From: an uncultured Bacteroides sp.
Lineage (GTDB): Bacteria > Bacteroidota > Bacteroidia > Bacteroidales > Bacteroidaceae
Direction of reading: 5' to 3'
DNA: 61,967 nucleotides
Assembly: GCA_949294185.1 (NCBI GenBank)
Contig: CASFGA010000009.1
Coordinates: forward strand, 1-61,967
In this document: one piece after another, positions 9,955 to 19,918 of the stretch
Numbering within the stretch: position 1 is the first letter of the stretch
Layout of the letters: each line of letters begins with the position of its first letter
Made by a program: the position numbers and the translations under genes
Notes under the pieces: model-generated
What the model saw: the letters and a program-made list of their open reading frames with translations, nothing else
Databases searched by the model: none
What the model was told of the DNA's origin: nothing

Positions 9955-12330
9955 ATGACATCAAAAAGATACCTTTCTTTCTTGCTTTCGTTGGCTATCG
10001 CCGTCTTCACGCAGGCACAGACCTATCAGATTAAAGGCACAGTAATCGACCGGTCCACACGCAAGCCACTGGAATTTGTCAATATACTGGTGACGGGCAT
10101 GGGCATCGGAGCTTCAACAGACCGCGACGGAAATTTCACCATCACACAGGTTCCGCCAGGTATCTACCGTTTGCAAGCATCTGCCTTAGGCTACAAGACC
10201 GTGCTTACTCCGGAATATCGCGTCAATCATATTACGCCTTACGTACAGATAGAAATGGAGGAAGAAAGCGCTTTGCTAAATGAAATCACCGTAACAGCCT
10301 CGCCTTTCCGGCGGATTCCCGAAAGCCCCGTGAGCCTTCGGATTATCGGACTACAGGAAATAGAGAAGGCTCCGGGCGCCAACCGCGATATCTCACGCGT
10401 TGTCCGAAACTATCCTGGCGTAGCCTTCTCGCCTGTCGGATACCGAAATGACCTGATAGTCCGTGGTGGAGGGCCTTCTGAAAACCGGTTCTATTTAGAC
10501 GGAGTGGAAATCCCCAATATCAATCATTTCAGCACACAAGGCGCTTCCGGCGGACCGGTAGGGCTGATTGACGCCGATCTGGTTCGTAACGTGAGATTCT
10601 ATAGCGGGGCTTTCCCCGCCAACCGGGGAAACACCTTAAGTTCCATACTCGACTTCAGTCTGCGCGACGGCGACATGCAGCGGAATTCCATCAAAGCCAC
10701 ACTGGGCGCTTCGGAAGTTTCACTCAGCTCAAACGGACATTTGGGCGAAAAGACATCTTATCTGGTGTCCATACGCCAATCCTACCTGCAAATGCTGTTC
10801 AAGATACTGGGATTGCCCTTTCTTCCGGCCTATTCAGACGCTTCCTTCAAAATAAAGACCCGCTTTAATCCCCAGAACGAACTGACTGTATTAGGGTTGG
10901 GAGGCATCGACCGCATGAAACTGAATCTGGACATTGACGGAGAAGACGCTGAATACATTCTGAGCTATCTGCCCAAAATAGAGCAAGAGACTTTCACCGC
11001 GGGAGGCGTTTACCGTCACTATGCCGGAAGTCACGTGCAAGCCGTCACATTCAGCCACAGCTACCTGAACAATCGCAACTTGAAATATCAGGACAATGAC
11101 GAAAGCCGGCCGGAAAACCTTATGCTCAACCTCCGTTCCACAGAGCAGGAAAGCAAACTACGCGCCGAAAACACATCCTCATGGAGCGTATGGAAAGTCA
11201 ACGCCGGCCTTGAATTAAATTATTCTCGCTATGTCAATAAAAGTTTTCAGCGCCTTTATTCCGACCGTCCGACCGTATACAATTATGACACCAACCTGAA
11301 TCTTTTCCGCTGGGGACTTTTCGCATCCGCAGACTATACCTCTCCCGACGAAAGTTTTACGGCCTCATTAGGGGTACGTACTGACGGAAACAATTACAGC
11401 GACAAGATGAAAGAGCTGTGGAGGCAGCTTTCCCCAAGGCTTTCCGTATCTTACCGTCTGGCAGAAGGACTGTTTCTGAGCGGACACATGGGACTGTATT
11501 ACCAACTGCCTGCCTTTACGGCTCTCGGATTCAAGGGGAACTCAGACAGATATATAAACAAAAACCTTGACTACACATCTGTATCTCAAGAAAGCATCGG
11601 ACTGACATGGAATCCGAACGCAAGCATGGAACTTTCTGTAGAGGGATTTTACAAATATTATGACCAAATGCCCCTTTCTGTCACCGACGGCATTCCTTTA
11701 TCCTGCAAAGGAAATGACTATGGCGTCATCGGCAACGAGCCGTTGACATCTGCAGCAAAAGGGCGTTCATACGGAGTTGAGATGATGTTCAAATGGCTGC
11801 TGATACAAAAGCTGAATCTGTCAGCCTCACTGACGGTATTCAAAAGCGAATTCAAAGCAGGCGAAGACGAGAAATACATCCCCTCGGCATGGGACAACCG
11901 CTTTATCCTGAACGCAAGCGGAACCTATAACTTTCCCAAGCAATGGAGTCTGGGAATACGGGTCTGCGCCATCGGCGGTTCACCTTATACCCCCTTCGAC
12001 TCTGAAAAATCATCTCTGGTCGAGGCTTGGGATGCACAAGGAAAGGCATATTACGACTACACCCGATACAATGCAGAACGCCTGTCTGCATTCGCCCAAA
12101 TGGATGTGCGCGTAGACAAGACCTTCTACCTGAAAAGATGTATGCTGGGCTTCTATCTCGACATCCAGAACATTACAGGCAGCAAACTCCATCAGCCCGA
12201 TGTCCTGATGAGTACGGGACAAATTGAAAACCCTTCCGCACCTGCTTCACAACAACGCTATATCATGAAATCTGTCCGCCAACAGAGCGGGACACTCCTC
12301 CCCACTTTAGGCATCACATTCGAATATTAA
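9955..12330 (+). CDS. TonB-dependent outer-membrane receptor
   Basis: 791-residue outer-membrane receptor with a signal peptide ending near TQAQ, a carboxypeptidase-regulatory-like domain (about 25-105: GTVIDRSTRKPLEFVNI, DGNFTI), a TonB plug (about 115-235, with NRDISRVVRNYPGV and RGGGPSENRFYLDG) and a 22-strand-type barrel ending in GITFEY. It is shorter than SusC proteins and has no SusD partner, so it is a stand-alone receptor, possibly for a metal chelate, a cofactor or a peptide. It ends 8 bp from the convergent manC gene with no terminator visible between them. Confidence 0.9.
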   Translation: MTSKRYLSFLLSLAIAVFTQAQTYQIKGTVIDRSTRKPLEFVNILVTGMGIGASTDRDGNFTITQVPPGIYRLQASALGYKTVLTPEYRVNHITPYVQIEMEEESALLNEITVTASPFRRIPESPVSLRIIGLQEIEKAPGANRDISRVVRNYPGVAFSPVGYRNDLIVRGGGPSENRFYLDGVEIPNINHFSTQGASGGPVGLIDADLVRNVRFYSGAFPANRGNTLSSILDFSLRDGDMQRNSIKATLGASEVSLSSNGHLGEKTSYLVSIRQSYLQMLFKILGLPFLPAYSDASFKIKTRFNPQNELTVLGLGGIDRMKLNLDIDGEDAEYILSYLPKIEQETFTAGGVYRHYAGSHVQAVTFSHSYLNNRNLKYQDNDESRPENLMLNLRSTEQESKLRAENTSSWSVWKVNAGLELNYSRYVNKSFQRLYSDRPTVYNYDTNLNLFRWGLFASADYTSPDESFTASLGVRTDGNNYSDKMKELWRQLSPRLSVSYRLAEGLFLSGHMGLYYQLPAFTALGFKGNSDRYINKNLDYTSVSQESIGLTWNPNASMELSVEGFYKYYDQMPLSVTDGIPLSCKGNDYGVIGNEPLTSAAKGRSYGVEMMFKWLLIQKLNLSASLTVFKSEFKAGEDEKYIPSAWDNRFILNASGTYNFPKQWSLGIRVCAIGGSPYTPFDSEKSSLVEAWDAQGKAYYDYTRYNAERLSAFAQMDVRVDKTFYLKRCMLGFYLDIQNITGSKLHQPDVLMSTGQIENPSAPASQQRYIMKSVRQQSGTLLPTLGITFEY

Positions 12331-12338
12331 TCTCCCCG

Positions 12339-13382
12339 TCAGGAATACTTTTCACCAAATTTCATTTCCACATCATTCACGAATTTCCGGATGGCATTCT
12401 GGTCATCCTTCTTGCATATCAGCAAGGCATTGTCACGTTCGGCAATCAGATATCCCTCCAGATCCTGAACGACAGCAAGCTTTCCTTCCGGCATTACCAC
12501 GATGTTCTCCTTGCAATTATACAGCAAAGTATTGCTGCCGATAACGACATTACGGTTCTTGTCTTTAGGAGCAACATCATACAAGGCCCCCCAAGTACCG
12601 ATATCCGCCCAACCGAAATCACAAAGCTGAACATAGACATTGTTGGCTTTCTCCATAATCCCGTAATCGATAGAACAGTTCGGACAAGCACTGAAATCCG
12701 GTTCATCACATTCCACCCGCGGACAAACTTCCGCCATCATCTCATGGAAAGCCTTCAGAATCGTATTTACGTGCCAGATAAAGATACCCGAGTTCCAATA
12801 AAACTCATTGCTCTGAACAAACACCTCGGCAAATTCCAAAGCCGGCTTCTCAATAAATGTCTTGACCTTATAGAATTCGCCTTTTCTCTCCTCATCTATC
12901 TGAATATACCCATATCCCGTTTCCGGATAACCGGGCTTAATCCCCAAAGTCAGCAGTTCCCCCGAATGAGAAGCAAAGTCCAGACCCTTCTGTATCGCCT
13001 CTTTAAATTCATCCATCTTCAGAATCATATGGTCGGAAGGAGCTACCACAATGGTAGCATCGGGATTGACTTTCTGAATAACATGCGAAGCATAAGCTAT
13101 CGAAGGAGCCGTATTCCTCCGTTCTTCCTCAACGATTAACTGGTAGTCCTTAATTTCAGGAAGCAATTCCATCACCAATTCCCTATAATCCTTATGTGTA
13201 GTGATATAGATGTTTTCAGGTGGAACAATCTGTCTATATCGGCTATAAGTCTGTTGCAACAAGGTTTGCCCGGCTCCAAAAAAGTCAAGAAACTGTTTGG
13301 GCAATGCCTTGCGGCTATAAGGCCAAAACCGACGCCCCATTCCGCCGGCCATGATGACACAATAATAGTTGTTATTACTCAT
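12339..13382 (-). CDS. manC: Mannose-1-phosphate guanylyltransferase
   Basis: Converts mannose-1-phosphate and GTP to GDP-mannose, the precursor for fucosylated and mannosylated surface glycans. The 347-residue nucleotidyltransferase carries the signature GGMGRRFWPYSR-x-PKQF at residues 12-31 and the acceptor segments VAPSDHMI, GYGYIQ and the EKP motif (FIEKPALEF). It lacks the C-terminal phosphomannose isomerase domain of bifunctional ManC/AlgA proteins, so it is the monofunctional short form. Single gene, convergent with the TonB-dependent receptor. Confidence 0.93.
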   Translation of the reverse strand: MSNNNYYCVIMAGGMGRRFWPYSRKALPKQFLDFFGAGQTLLQQTYSRYRQIVPPENIYITTHKDYRELVMELLPEIKDYQLIVEEERRNTAPSIAYASHVIQKVNPDATIVVAPSDHMILKMDEFKEAIQKGLDFASHSGELLTLGIKPGYPETGYGYIQIDEERKGEFYKVKTFIEKPALEFAEVFVQSNEFYWNSGIFIWHVNTILKAFHEMMAEVCPRVECDEPDFSACPNCSIDYGIMEKANNVYVQLCDFGWADIGTWGALYDVAPKDKNRNVVIGSNTLLYNCKENIVVMPEGKLAVVQDLEGYLIAERDNALLICKKDDQNAIRKFVNDVEMKFGEKYS

Positions 13383-13490
13383 GGTAAAATAAAGAATTAC
13401 GTTAATCTTCTGCTAAGATAGAGCTTATTTCATAAAAAGCCATCAGAAGCTCTTTAAAAATGACAAAAATCAAGAAATACACACCTCAAC

Positions 13491-13521
13491 TTGCAGTTCC
13501 CGGAAAACTTTCTTACCTTTG
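13491..13521 (+). promoter_or_regulatory. Promoter of tRNA-Leu
   Basis: TTG at 13491-13493, a 20-base spacer and TACCTTTG at 13514-13521 match the Bacteroides promoter. The start would be near 13528, about 14 bases before the mature tRNA 5' end. Confidence 0.75.
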
Positions 13522-13541
13522 CATCCACTTGCAAGGTCATC

Positions 13542-13625
13542 GCCCAGATGGCGGAATCGGTAGACGCGCTGGTCTCAAACACCAGTGGAGTAAAATCCAT
13601 CCCGGTTCGACCCCGGGTCTGGGTA
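13542..13625 (+). tRNA. tRNA-Leu (anticodon CAA)
   Basis: The sequence folds as a class II tRNA with a long variable arm. The acceptor stem is GCCCAGA (13542-13548) with TCTGGGT (13618-13624), the first pair being a G-U wobble. The anticodon stem is CTGGT/ACCAG with loop CTCAAAC, giving CAA, which reads UUG. The T arm is CCCGG-TTCGACC-CCGGG (13601-13617). The discriminator base is A13625 and CCA is not encoded. It has its own promoter and a downstream hairpin. leuS, which charges tRNA-Leu, lies about 850 bp downstream on the same strand. Confidence 0.95.
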
Positions 13626-13630
13626 CTTAG

Positions 13631-13666
13631 AAAGGCTAAGTGTTGTCAGACAAACACTTAGCCTTT
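13631..13666 (+). terminator. Hairpin after tRNA-Leu
   Basis: A perfect 14-bp stem (AAAGGCTAAGTGTT 13631-13644 with AACACTTAGCCTTT 13653-13666) and an 8-base loop, 5 bases after the tRNA. There is no U-tract beyond the stem, so it may act as terminator or as a 3'-processing signal. Confidence 0.65.
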
Positions 13667-14090
13667 GCAGTATCTGAAAAAATTCTGCTGTTTTATCTAC
13701 CGGTGCAACAACGAGAGTCTCCCTTTGTGAGCCTTTGTCAAATCTTTCCCATACCCCTACATTTACGGATGCAAAAACTTCAACACGGCACATTCCATGC
13801 CGTCACAGTCATTTTTCCACCGGCATCAGATGATTTTCTGTCCTCGGTAAAAACATCAGCCCGACCTAACCATATCTTTATCCGGCAAGACCTTTCCGAA
13901 AAAATTCCTGAAAAGACACGCACAATGCACCGCGAAAAAAGAAACTCCGCAAGGTCATTAGTGTGGATGAGAGAGTTGTGATGAGGAAATAAACTAACGA
14001 AAATCCTTGCGGAGTCTATACCTTTACCGTTCCGGATTATCTTAATGCCCGCCCTTATCCATAAAAAAAGCGGCAGAGCATTTGCCTATT

Positions 14091-14210
14091 TGCTGGAGAG
14101 GGAGTCGAAGCCCTTTATGCACAAACAGGAAACGCCCTCCGCAGATATATGTGGAAGGACGTTCAAACTGTTTCGTGTGCATAGGAACTTGTTTCGACTT
14201 TTCTCCAGCA
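14091..14210 (+). ncRNA. Candidate structured RNA upstream of leuS
   Basis: The plus-strand transcript would fold into one long hairpin. TGCTGGAGA (14091-14099) pairs with TCTCCAGCA (14202-14210), AGTCGAA (14103-14109) with TTCGACT (14193-14199), TATGCACA (14116-14123) with TGTGCATA (14176-14183), AACAG with CTGTT, AACG with CGTT, and CCGCA with TGTGG around a 6-base loop. An intrinsic terminator follows at 14277-14306, which suggests a separate transcript. I could not find a consensus promoter directly upstream (the nearest is TACCTTTA at 14019-14026), and I do not recognise a known RNA family. It could also be a decayed mobile-element hairpin. Confidence 0.4.
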
Positions 14211-14276
14211 CGGAATCAGCTAAACGTTGATTTGCCAATACATTTAATCTCTGCTTGAAAAAGCATCGCAAAAATA

Positions 14277-14306
14277 AGCATTTTACCTTTAAAATGCTAT
14301 TTTTTC
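14277..14306 (+). terminator. Intrinsic terminator upstream of leuS
   Basis: Perfect 9-bp stem AGCATTTTA (14277-14285) with TAAAATGCT (14290-14298), 4-base loop, then ATTTTTTT. It precedes the leuS promoter, so it must end a transcript arising in the gap or from tRNA-Leu. Confidence 0.8.
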
Positions 14307-14421
14307 AACGTTTTTTTTCAAGGCGACGAATCTACAGCCCAATCATACCAAGAAAAAGGCCGTCTCATATCTATATAAACTTTTAGTTTAAAATAAATCT
14401 CATTTATTCCCGAAGTCTTGT

Positions 14422-14429
14422 TATCTTTG
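14422..14429 (+). promoter_or_regulatory. -7 element of the leuS promoter
   Basis: TATCTTTG matches TAnnTTTG exactly and lies 48 bases before the leuS ATG. The -33 region is not a clear TTTG. Confidence 0.6.
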
Positions 14430-14476
14430 CAGAAATTTGGGAGAATAGGATAAAAATCAATTAAATAACCACTTAT

Positions 14477-17311
14477 ATGGAATATAATTTCAGAGAAATA
14501 GAAAAAAAGTGGCAACAAAAATGGGTAGACAACCGTACCTATAAAGTTACCGAAGACGAAACGAAACAAAAATTCTACGTATTGAACATGTTTCCATATC
14601 CCTCAGGAGCGGGGCTGCACGTAGGACATCCGTTGGGATACATCGCCAGTGACATTTACGCACGCTATAAACGCCTGCAAGGCTTCAATGTGCTCAACCC
14701 GATGGGATACGACGCTTACGGCCTGCCTGCCGAACAATATGCCATCCAGACCGGACAACATCCGGCCATCACGACAGCGGCCAACATCAACCGTTACCGC
14801 AGTCAGCTGGACAAGATCGGCTTCTGTTTCGACTGGGATAGGGAAGTGCGCACCTGCGAGCCGGATTATTATCACTGGACGCAATGGGCTTTCCAAAAGA
14901 TGTTCAACAGCTATTATGACCATGACAAGCAGAAGGCATGCCCGGTCAGCGAACTGACAAAGCATTTCGAAAAGCAAGGGACAGCCGGTTTAAACGTGGC
15001 ATGCAGCGAAGAGCTGAATTTTACAGCCGAAGAATGGAACGGCAAAAGCGAAAAGGAACAGCAGGAAACCCTGATGAACTATCGCATCGCCTACTTGGGA
15101 GAAACGATGGTGAACTGGTGTCCGAAATTAGGAACCGTATTGGCAAACGACGAAGTGGTGGACGGCGTTTCCGTACGCGGAGGATATCCGGTCGTACAGA
15201 AGAAGATGCGCCAATGGTGTCTGCGTGTTTCGGCTTACGCACAGCGTCTGCTCGACGGACTTGACACCATCGACTGGACAGAGTCTCTGAAAGAAACGCA
15301 GCGCAACTGGATAGGCCGTTCCGAAGGTGCGGAGGTTCGCTTCAAAGTAAAAGACCAGGATCTGGAATTCACCATCTTCACCACCCGGGCCGATACGATG
15401 TTCGGAGTCACTTTCATGGTACTGGCTCCGGAGAGTGAACTGGTTCCGCAACTTACCACCGCCGGCCAGAAGGCAGAAGTAGAGGCATACCTCGACCACA
15501 CCAAGAAGCGGACAGAGCGCGAACGCATTGCCGACCGCCGGGTGACCGGTGTATTCAGCGGTTCATACGCTGTCAATCCGTTTACCGGCGAAGCTGTACC
15601 CATTTGGATCAGTGACTATGTGCTGGCGGGATATGGTACGGGAGCCATTATGGCGGTTCCGGCCCACGACAGCCGCGACTATGCCTTCGCCAAACACTTC
15701 AATCTGCCGATTGTACCGTTGGTAGAGGGCTGTGATGTCAGTGAAGAAAGCTTTGATGCCAAAGAGGGAATTGTCTGCAACTCACCGAAAGCAGGTGTCA
15801 CGCCCTATTGTGACCTGAATCTGAACGGGCTGACCATCAAGGAAGCCATTGCCGCCACCAAGAAATATGTGAAAGAACATCAGCTGGGACGGGTAAAAGT
15901 AAACTACCGCCTGCGTGATGCCATCTTCAGCCGCCAGCGCTACTGGGGCGAGCCATTTCCGGTCTACTATAAAGGCGGCATGCCCTACATGATTGACGAG
16001 AGCAAGCTGCCGCTGGAGCTGCCGGAAGTGGACAAGTTCCTGCCTACCGAAACGGGCGAACCCCCGTTGGGACATGCCACCAGATGGGCATGGGATGTGG
16101 AGAAAGGCGAAGTGGTAGAAAATACTAAAATAGACAACGTAACCGTTTTCCCGCTTGAGCTGAACACCATGCCGGGTTTTGCCGGATCAAGTGCCTACTA
16201 TCTGCGCTATATGGATCCGCATAACGACAAGGCTTTGGTTTCAGAACATGCCGACCATTACTGGCGGAATGTAGACCTCTACGTGGGAGGAACGGAACAT
16301 GCCACAGGACACTTGATTTATTCCCGTTTCTGGAACAAGTTCCTCTACGATCTGGGGGTCAGTGTGACCGAAGAGCCTTTCCAGAAACTGGTCAACCAAG
16401 GAATGATTCAAGGCCGGAGCAATTTCGTTTACCGCATCAAAGACACCAATACATTCGTATCGCTGGGGCTGAAAGACCAATATGATGTCACCCCCATCCA
16501 TGTCGATGTAAACATTGTATCAAATGATGTACTGGATATTGAAGCCTTCAAAAACTGGCGGCCGGAATACAACAATGCCGAGTTCGTATTGGAAGACGGC
16601 AAATACATCTGCGGATGGGCCATTGAGAAGATGAGCAAATCCATGTTCAACGTGGTCAACCCCGACATGATTGTTGAAAGATACGGAGCGGACACCTTGC
16701 GCATGTATGAAATGTTCCTCGGTCCGGTGGAACAGTCGAAGCCGTGGGACACGAATGGCATAGACGGCGTACACCGTTTCCTGAAGAAACTGTGGAATCT
16801 CTTTTACGACCGTCAGGGCAACTTCTTGCCGGCTGAAGGAGAAGCGACCAAAGAAGAGCTGAAGGCCGTTCACAAACTGATCAAGAAGGTGACAGGCGAC
16901 ATCGAGGCTTTCTCTTACAACACTTCCGTCAGTGCATTCATGATTTGCGTAAACGAGCTGACCGCCTTGAAGTGCCGGAACAAGGAAATATTGAGCAGTC
17001 TGGTAGTGGTCATCGCCCCGTTCGCCCCCCATTTGGCAGAAGAATTGTGGGAAGCGTTAGGCAACACCACATCCGTATGTGACGCACAATGGCCATCCTA
17101 TAACGAAGCCTATCTGAAGGAAGACAGTGTGAAATACACGGTTTCCTTTAACGGAAAGGCCCGCTTCGTAATGGAATTCCCCGCCGATGCCAACAACGAC
17201 ACGATTCAAGCTGCCGTCATGAGCAACGAGCAGTCGCAGAAGTGGATTGAAGGCAAGACTCCGAAGAAAGTCATCATCGTTCCGAAGAAGATTGTGAACA
17301 TCGTACTTTAA
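14477..17311 (+). CDS. leuS: Leucyl-tRNA synthetase
   Basis: Attaches leucine to tRNA-Leu. The 944-residue class Ia synthetase shows the HIGH region as HVGHPLG (residues 48-54, after [11 protein letters not shown]), the CP1 editing domain in the middle with the conserved TTRADT and [15 protein letters not shown] motifs, and the KMSKS loop as EKMSKSMFN, followed by the anticodon-binding and C-terminal domains. Length is normal for the bacterial enzyme. It is followed by a terminator and then by the YitT-rdgB pair. The nearby tRNA-Leu(CAA) is one of its substrates. Confidence 0.98.
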   Translation: MEYNFREIEKKWQQKWVDNRTYKVTEDETKQKFYVLNMFPYPSGAGLHVGHPLGYIASDIYARYKRLQGFNVLNPMGYDAYGLPAEQYAIQTGQHPAITTAANINRYRSQLDKIGFCFDWDREVRTCEPDYYHWTQWAFQKMFNSYYDHDKQKACPVSELTKHFEKQGTAGLNVACSEELNFTAEEWNGKSEKEQQETLMNYRIAYLGETMVNWCPKLGTVLANDEVVDGVSVRGGYPVVQKKMRQWCLRVSAYAQRLLDGLDTIDWTESLKETQRNWIGRSEGAEVRFKVKDQDLEFTIFTTRADTMFGVTFMVLAPESELVPQLTTAGQKAEVEAYLDHTKKRTERERIADRRVTGVFSGSYAVNPFTGEAVPIWISDYVLAGYGTGAIMAVPAHDSRDYAFAKHFNLPIVPLVEGCDVSEESFDAKEGIVCNSPKAGVTPYCDLNLNGLTIKEAIAATKKYVKEHQLGRVKVNYRLRDAIFSRQRYWGEPFPVYYKGGMPYMIDESKLPLELPEVDKFLPTETGEPPLGHATRWAWDVEKGEVVENTKIDNVTVFPLELNTMPGFAGSSAYYLRYMDPHNDKALVSEHADHYWRNVDLYVGGTEHATGHLIYSRFWNKFLYDLGVSVTEEPFQKLVNQGMIQGRSNFVYRIKDTNTFVSLGLKDQYDVTPIHVDVNIVSNDVLDIEAFKNWRPEYNNAEFVLEDGKYICGWAIEKMSKSMFNVVNPDMIVERYGADTLRMYEMFLGPVEQSKPWDTNGIDGVHRFLKKLWNLFYDRQGNFLPAEGEATKEELKAVHKLIKKVTGDIEAFSYNTSVSAFMICVNELTALKCRNKEILSSLVVVIAPFAPHLAEELWEALGNTTSVCDAQWPSYNEAYLKEDSVKYTVSFNGKARFVMEFPADANNDTIQAAVMSNEQSQKWIEGKTPKKVIIVPKKIVNIVL

Positions 17312-17319
17312 TTTATCTC

Positions 17320-17369
17320 AAGCATCGGAAGCCGCTTTCCGCTTCAAAGCCGGATTCCGGTGCTTTTTC
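17320..17369 (+). terminator. Intrinsic terminator after leuS
   Basis: Stem AAGCATCGGAA (17320-17330) with TTCCGGTGCTT (17355-17365, one G-U pair), then TTTCT. Located between leuS and the GTG-start membrane protein gene. Confidence 0.7.
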
Positions 17370-17420
17370 TCATTTCCATACAGGAAGCCCTACTATAATT
17401 GAATCAAAAAAAACAGACAA

Positions 17421-18317
17421 GTGGAAGCATTATTAAGAAAAAGATTAGGGAGGGAGTCAAGAGACTATCTTGCCATCACTTTCGGTTTGATATGTTATTC
17501 CCTCGGTTGGGCGGCGTTCCTGCTTCCTTATCAGATTGCTACGGGAGGCGTTACAGGCATCGCCGCAATCATCTACTACGCTACAGGCGTTGAAATCCAG
17601 GTATCCTACTTTTTTATCAACGCCGTGTTTCTGGGTTTTGCCCTGAAGATATTGGGGCCGAAATTCAGCATCAAGACCATATATGCCATCTTCATGCTGA
17701 CTTTTCTGCTTTGGCTTTTCCAGACACTGCTGAAGGACGACGAAGGGAAACTGCCGCAACTGCTCGGAACAGGGCAGGACTTCATGGCTTGCGTGATAGG
17801 AGCGGGGATGCTGGGCTTCGGTGTCGGCATCGTATTCTGCAATAACGGAAGCACGGGAGGCACGGACATCATCGCCTGGATCATCAACAAATACAAGGAT
17901 GTCACGTTGGGACGGATGATGATGTACTGCGATATCGTGATCATATCTTCCTGCTACTTCATTTTCCACGACTGGCGCCGTGTGTTGTTCGGATTCTGCG
18001 TGCTGTTCATCATGAGCATCGTCATCGACTATATAGTAAACAGTGCCCGCCAATCCGTGCAGTTCCTGATTTTCTCGAAGCAATACGAAAAGATAGCCCA
18101 AGCAATCGCCACAGAGATAGACCGGGGCGTGACTTTGCTCGACGGACAGGGATGGTACAGCAAGCAGGAAGTGAAAGTTATCGTGGTGCTGGCCAAGAAA
18201 AGCCAATCGCTCGACATCTTCCGACTGGTGAAAGACATCGACCCGAACGCGTTCATCTCGCAAAGCAACGTGGTGGGCGTGTACGGAGAAGGATTTGACA
18301 AGCTGAAGATAAAATAA
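17421..18317 (+). CDS. YitT-family membrane protein (DUF161/DUF2179)
   Basis: 298-residue integral membrane protein of the YitT family. The N-terminal part has about five hydrophobic segments (starting near residues 18, 60, 83, 120 and 160) with the family motifs [14 protein letters not shown] and the [10 protein letters not shown] loop. The C-terminal 75 residues form the soluble DUF2179 domain ([20 protein letters not shown]). The molecular function of the family is not established. The start is a GTG at 17421, since no ATG is available before the first conserved segment. The stop is 8 bp before rdgB, so the two are probably co-transcribed. Confidence 0.9.
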   Translation: MEALLRKRLGRESRDYLAITFGLICYSLGWAAFLLPYQIATGGVTGIAAIIYYATGVEIQVSYFFINAVFLGFALKILGPKFSIKTIYAIFMLTFLLWLFQTLLKDDEGKLPQLLGTGQDFMACVIGAGMLGFGVGIVFCNNGSTGGTDIIAWIINKYKDVTLGRMMMYCDIVIISSCYFIFHDWRRVLFGFCVLFIMSIVIDYIVNSARQSVQFLIFSKQYEKIAQAIATEIDRGVTLLDGQGWYSKQEVKVIVVLAKKSQSLDIFRLVKDIDPNAFISQSNVVGVYGEGFDKLKIK

Positions 18318-18325
18318 AAAAGAAT

Positions 18326-18904
18326 ATGAAGAAACTGGTTTTTGCTACAAACAACGCCCACAAGCTCGAAGAAATCCGTGCCATACTGGGCGACAGGATA
18401 GAGGTGCTCAGCCTGAAGGACATCCATTGCGACGCGGATATTCCTGAAACGGCCGACACGCTCGAGGGAAACGCCGCGCTGAAAGCCGAATATATCTACC
18501 GCAACTACGGGATGGACTGCTTTGCCGACGACACCGGACTGGAAGTGGAAGCGCTCGGCGGCGCGCCGGGAGTCTATTCCGCCCGCTATGCCGGGAGCGG
18601 CCACGACTCGGAAGCCAACATGAAGAAGCTGCTGGCCGAGCTGAACGGCGTGACCGACCGGAAAGCCCGATTCCGCACCGCCATCTGCCTGATTGAGGGA
18701 GGGGAGAAGCATCTCTTCGAAGGCATCGTAAAAGGCGAAATCATCGAGGACAAACGGGGAAATTCAGGGTTCGGATACGATCCGGTCTTTGTTCCCGAAG
18801 GATATGCCGAGACTTTCGCCGAAATGGGCAATGACGAAAAAAACAAGATCAGTCACCGCGCCCGGGCCGTGCAGCAGCTCTGCGCGTATCTGAACCGCCG
18901 ATGA
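18326..18904 (+). CDS. rdgB: Non-canonical purine NTP pyrophosphatase (RdgB/HAM1)
   Basis: Hydrolyses dITP, ITP and XTP to monophosphates to keep deaminated purines out of DNA and RNA. The 192-residue product has the family signature: the N-terminal [11 protein letters not shown], the metal/nucleotide site [25 protein letters not shown], and the C-terminal [10 protein letters not shown] with SHRARA. It follows the YitT gene by 8 bp. Its last 56 bp overlap the 3' end of the convergent regulator gene. Confidence 0.96.
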   Translation: MKKLVFATNNAHKLEEIRAILGDRIEVLSLKDIHCDADIPETADTLEGNAALKAEYIYRNYGMDCFADDTGLEVEALGGAPGVYSARYAGSGHDSEANMKKLLAELNGVTDRKARFRTAICLIEGGEKHLFEGIVKGEIIEDKRGNSGFGYDPVFVPEGYAETFAEMGNDEKNKISHRARAVQQLCAYLNRR

Positions 18905-19850
18905 CCAGATAATACCCCCGTCCGCGGACGGTAACAATCCGATGCTCCGGAAAGTCTCTCAGGATTTTCCGGAGCATCTTTATATGCGTGTCAATCTTTT
19001 CGTCGGCATTCTCGTCCTTTTCCCAAAAGCACCGCTTGATTTCTTCGCGGCTCACACATTCTCCCTTCCGCTCAAGCAGCAGGTTGAGCAATGCCAGATC
19101 AAGTTTGGGAATGGCACACTGCACTCCGTCAACATACAGCTCCTGCTTGCCAAGGTCGATGACGATTCCCCGCACAGAGCGTTCCCGTCTCCGCAGCCGC
19201 CATATATACAGATATCCTCCCACACCTGCCGCAATCATAGACAGAAACCAGTAGAAGGTGCTGTCAACATGCCGCCACAAGGTCAGAAAACCGTAGTCCA
19301 CCCAAGCCTGCGCCTTGACTTCTCCTGTAATGTCAAGCGCATAAAGCGGCGTAAAGTATGCGGATGAGGGTGGGAGAGAGTCGCGGCTGCACCGCCTCAT
19401 CTTTCCGTTACGATACACCGTCCCCGTCTTCCCGTCAATCTTCAGCAAGGCAAGCTGCTCTTGAAACAAGGCATTCAGCTTGTCGGGATTTACCGGGTTC
19501 GTTCCGGCAAGAATATACTCGTTCAGCAGGCGCTTGGCCTTGGTCTCGCTCAGGCTGTCGCGGAAAGTATAGGTAGTCTTCCCTTTCGGCGTGCGGAGCG
19601 TATAGTTCTTGATCTTGCGGTCGAACGCCGGAACGCTGGCATACCGCTCGACATCCGGACTCAAGACACGGTGGTCAGCATACCGGAACCGCTCAATCCG
19701 CTCGGTATAGTGCCGCTCCACCGCCGTCTTAAATGCACGGTCTGCATCCTCCCGTATGCGCTTCTCTCCGTTTTGCAGGGAGATGCGCAGCGTCAGAGCC
19801 AGAGCCGCAAGCAGCAAGGCCGTCACAATATACAGTCCTCTTCTTTTCAT
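18849..19850 (-). CDS. Membrane-tethered winged-helix transcriptional regulator
   Basis: 333-residue one-component regulator. Residues 7-23 form a transmembrane segment; residues about 25-195 form a predicted periplasmic domain that I do not recognise; residues 198-217 form a second transmembrane segment followed by basic residues ([10 protein letters not shown]); and residues 228-317 form an OmpR/PhoB-type winged-helix domain ([29 protein letters not shown], the recognition helix [13 protein letters not shown], and the wing VRGRGYYL). The topology copies a sensor kinase but ends in a DNA-binding domain, the reverse order of ToxR/CadC. The last 16 residues (basic, Ala/Gly/Arg-rich) lie in the overlap with rdgB. 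It is divergent from a thioredoxin-like gene, its likely target. Confidence 0.85.
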   Translation of the reverse strand: MKRRGLYIVTALLLAALALTLRISLQNGEKRIREDADRAFKTAVERHYTERIERFRYADHRVLSPDVERYASVPAFDRKIKNYTLRTPKGKTTYTFRDSLSETKAKRLLNEYILAGTNPVNPDKLNALFQEQLALLKIDGKTGTVYRNGKMRRCSRDSLPPSSAYFTPLYALDITGEVKAQAWVDYGFLTLWRHVDSTFYWFLSMIAAGVGGYLYIWRLRRRERSVRGIVIDLGKQELYVDGVQCAIPKLDLALLNLLLERKGECVSREEIKRCFWEKDENADEKIDTHIKMLRKILRDFPEHRIVTVRGRGYYLVIGGSDTRRAAARPGRGD

Positions 19851-19885
19851 CGCAAATGCCAGTCAGTGGCAAAATAAGCAAAAAG

Positions 19886-19911
19886 CCTGAAGATTTCAGG
19901 AAAAGTTCAGG
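19886..19911. promoter_or_regulatory. Candidate operator between regulator and thioredoxin-like gene
   Basis: TTCAGG occurs at 19895-19900 and 19906-19911, exactly 11 bp apart, with an inverted copy CCTGAA at 19886-19891. Direct repeats at 11-bp spacing are typical of PhoB/OmpR-family winged-helix sites, and the adjacent gene encodes such a domain. The site ends 8 bp before the -33 element at 19919, a normal activator position. Confidence 0.45.
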
Positions 19912-19918
19912 CAATTTT

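Larger units (their letters stand above)
13667..14476 (+). other. Gene-free region between tRNA-Leu and leuS
   Basis: No open frame here resembles a protein; the short frames lack family motifs and start signals. The stretch holds an 11-bp inverted repeat (13944-13954 and 14005-14015, ACTCCGCAAGG), a long imperfect hairpin (14091-14210), an intrinsic terminator (14277-14306) and the leuS promoter. Confidence 0.6.

Noticed and set aside
13542..13625. tRNA-Leu as an integration site of a genomic island
   Set aside because: I see no second copy of the tRNA 3' end downstream and no integrase gene; xerD at 60955 is the housekeeping recombinase.
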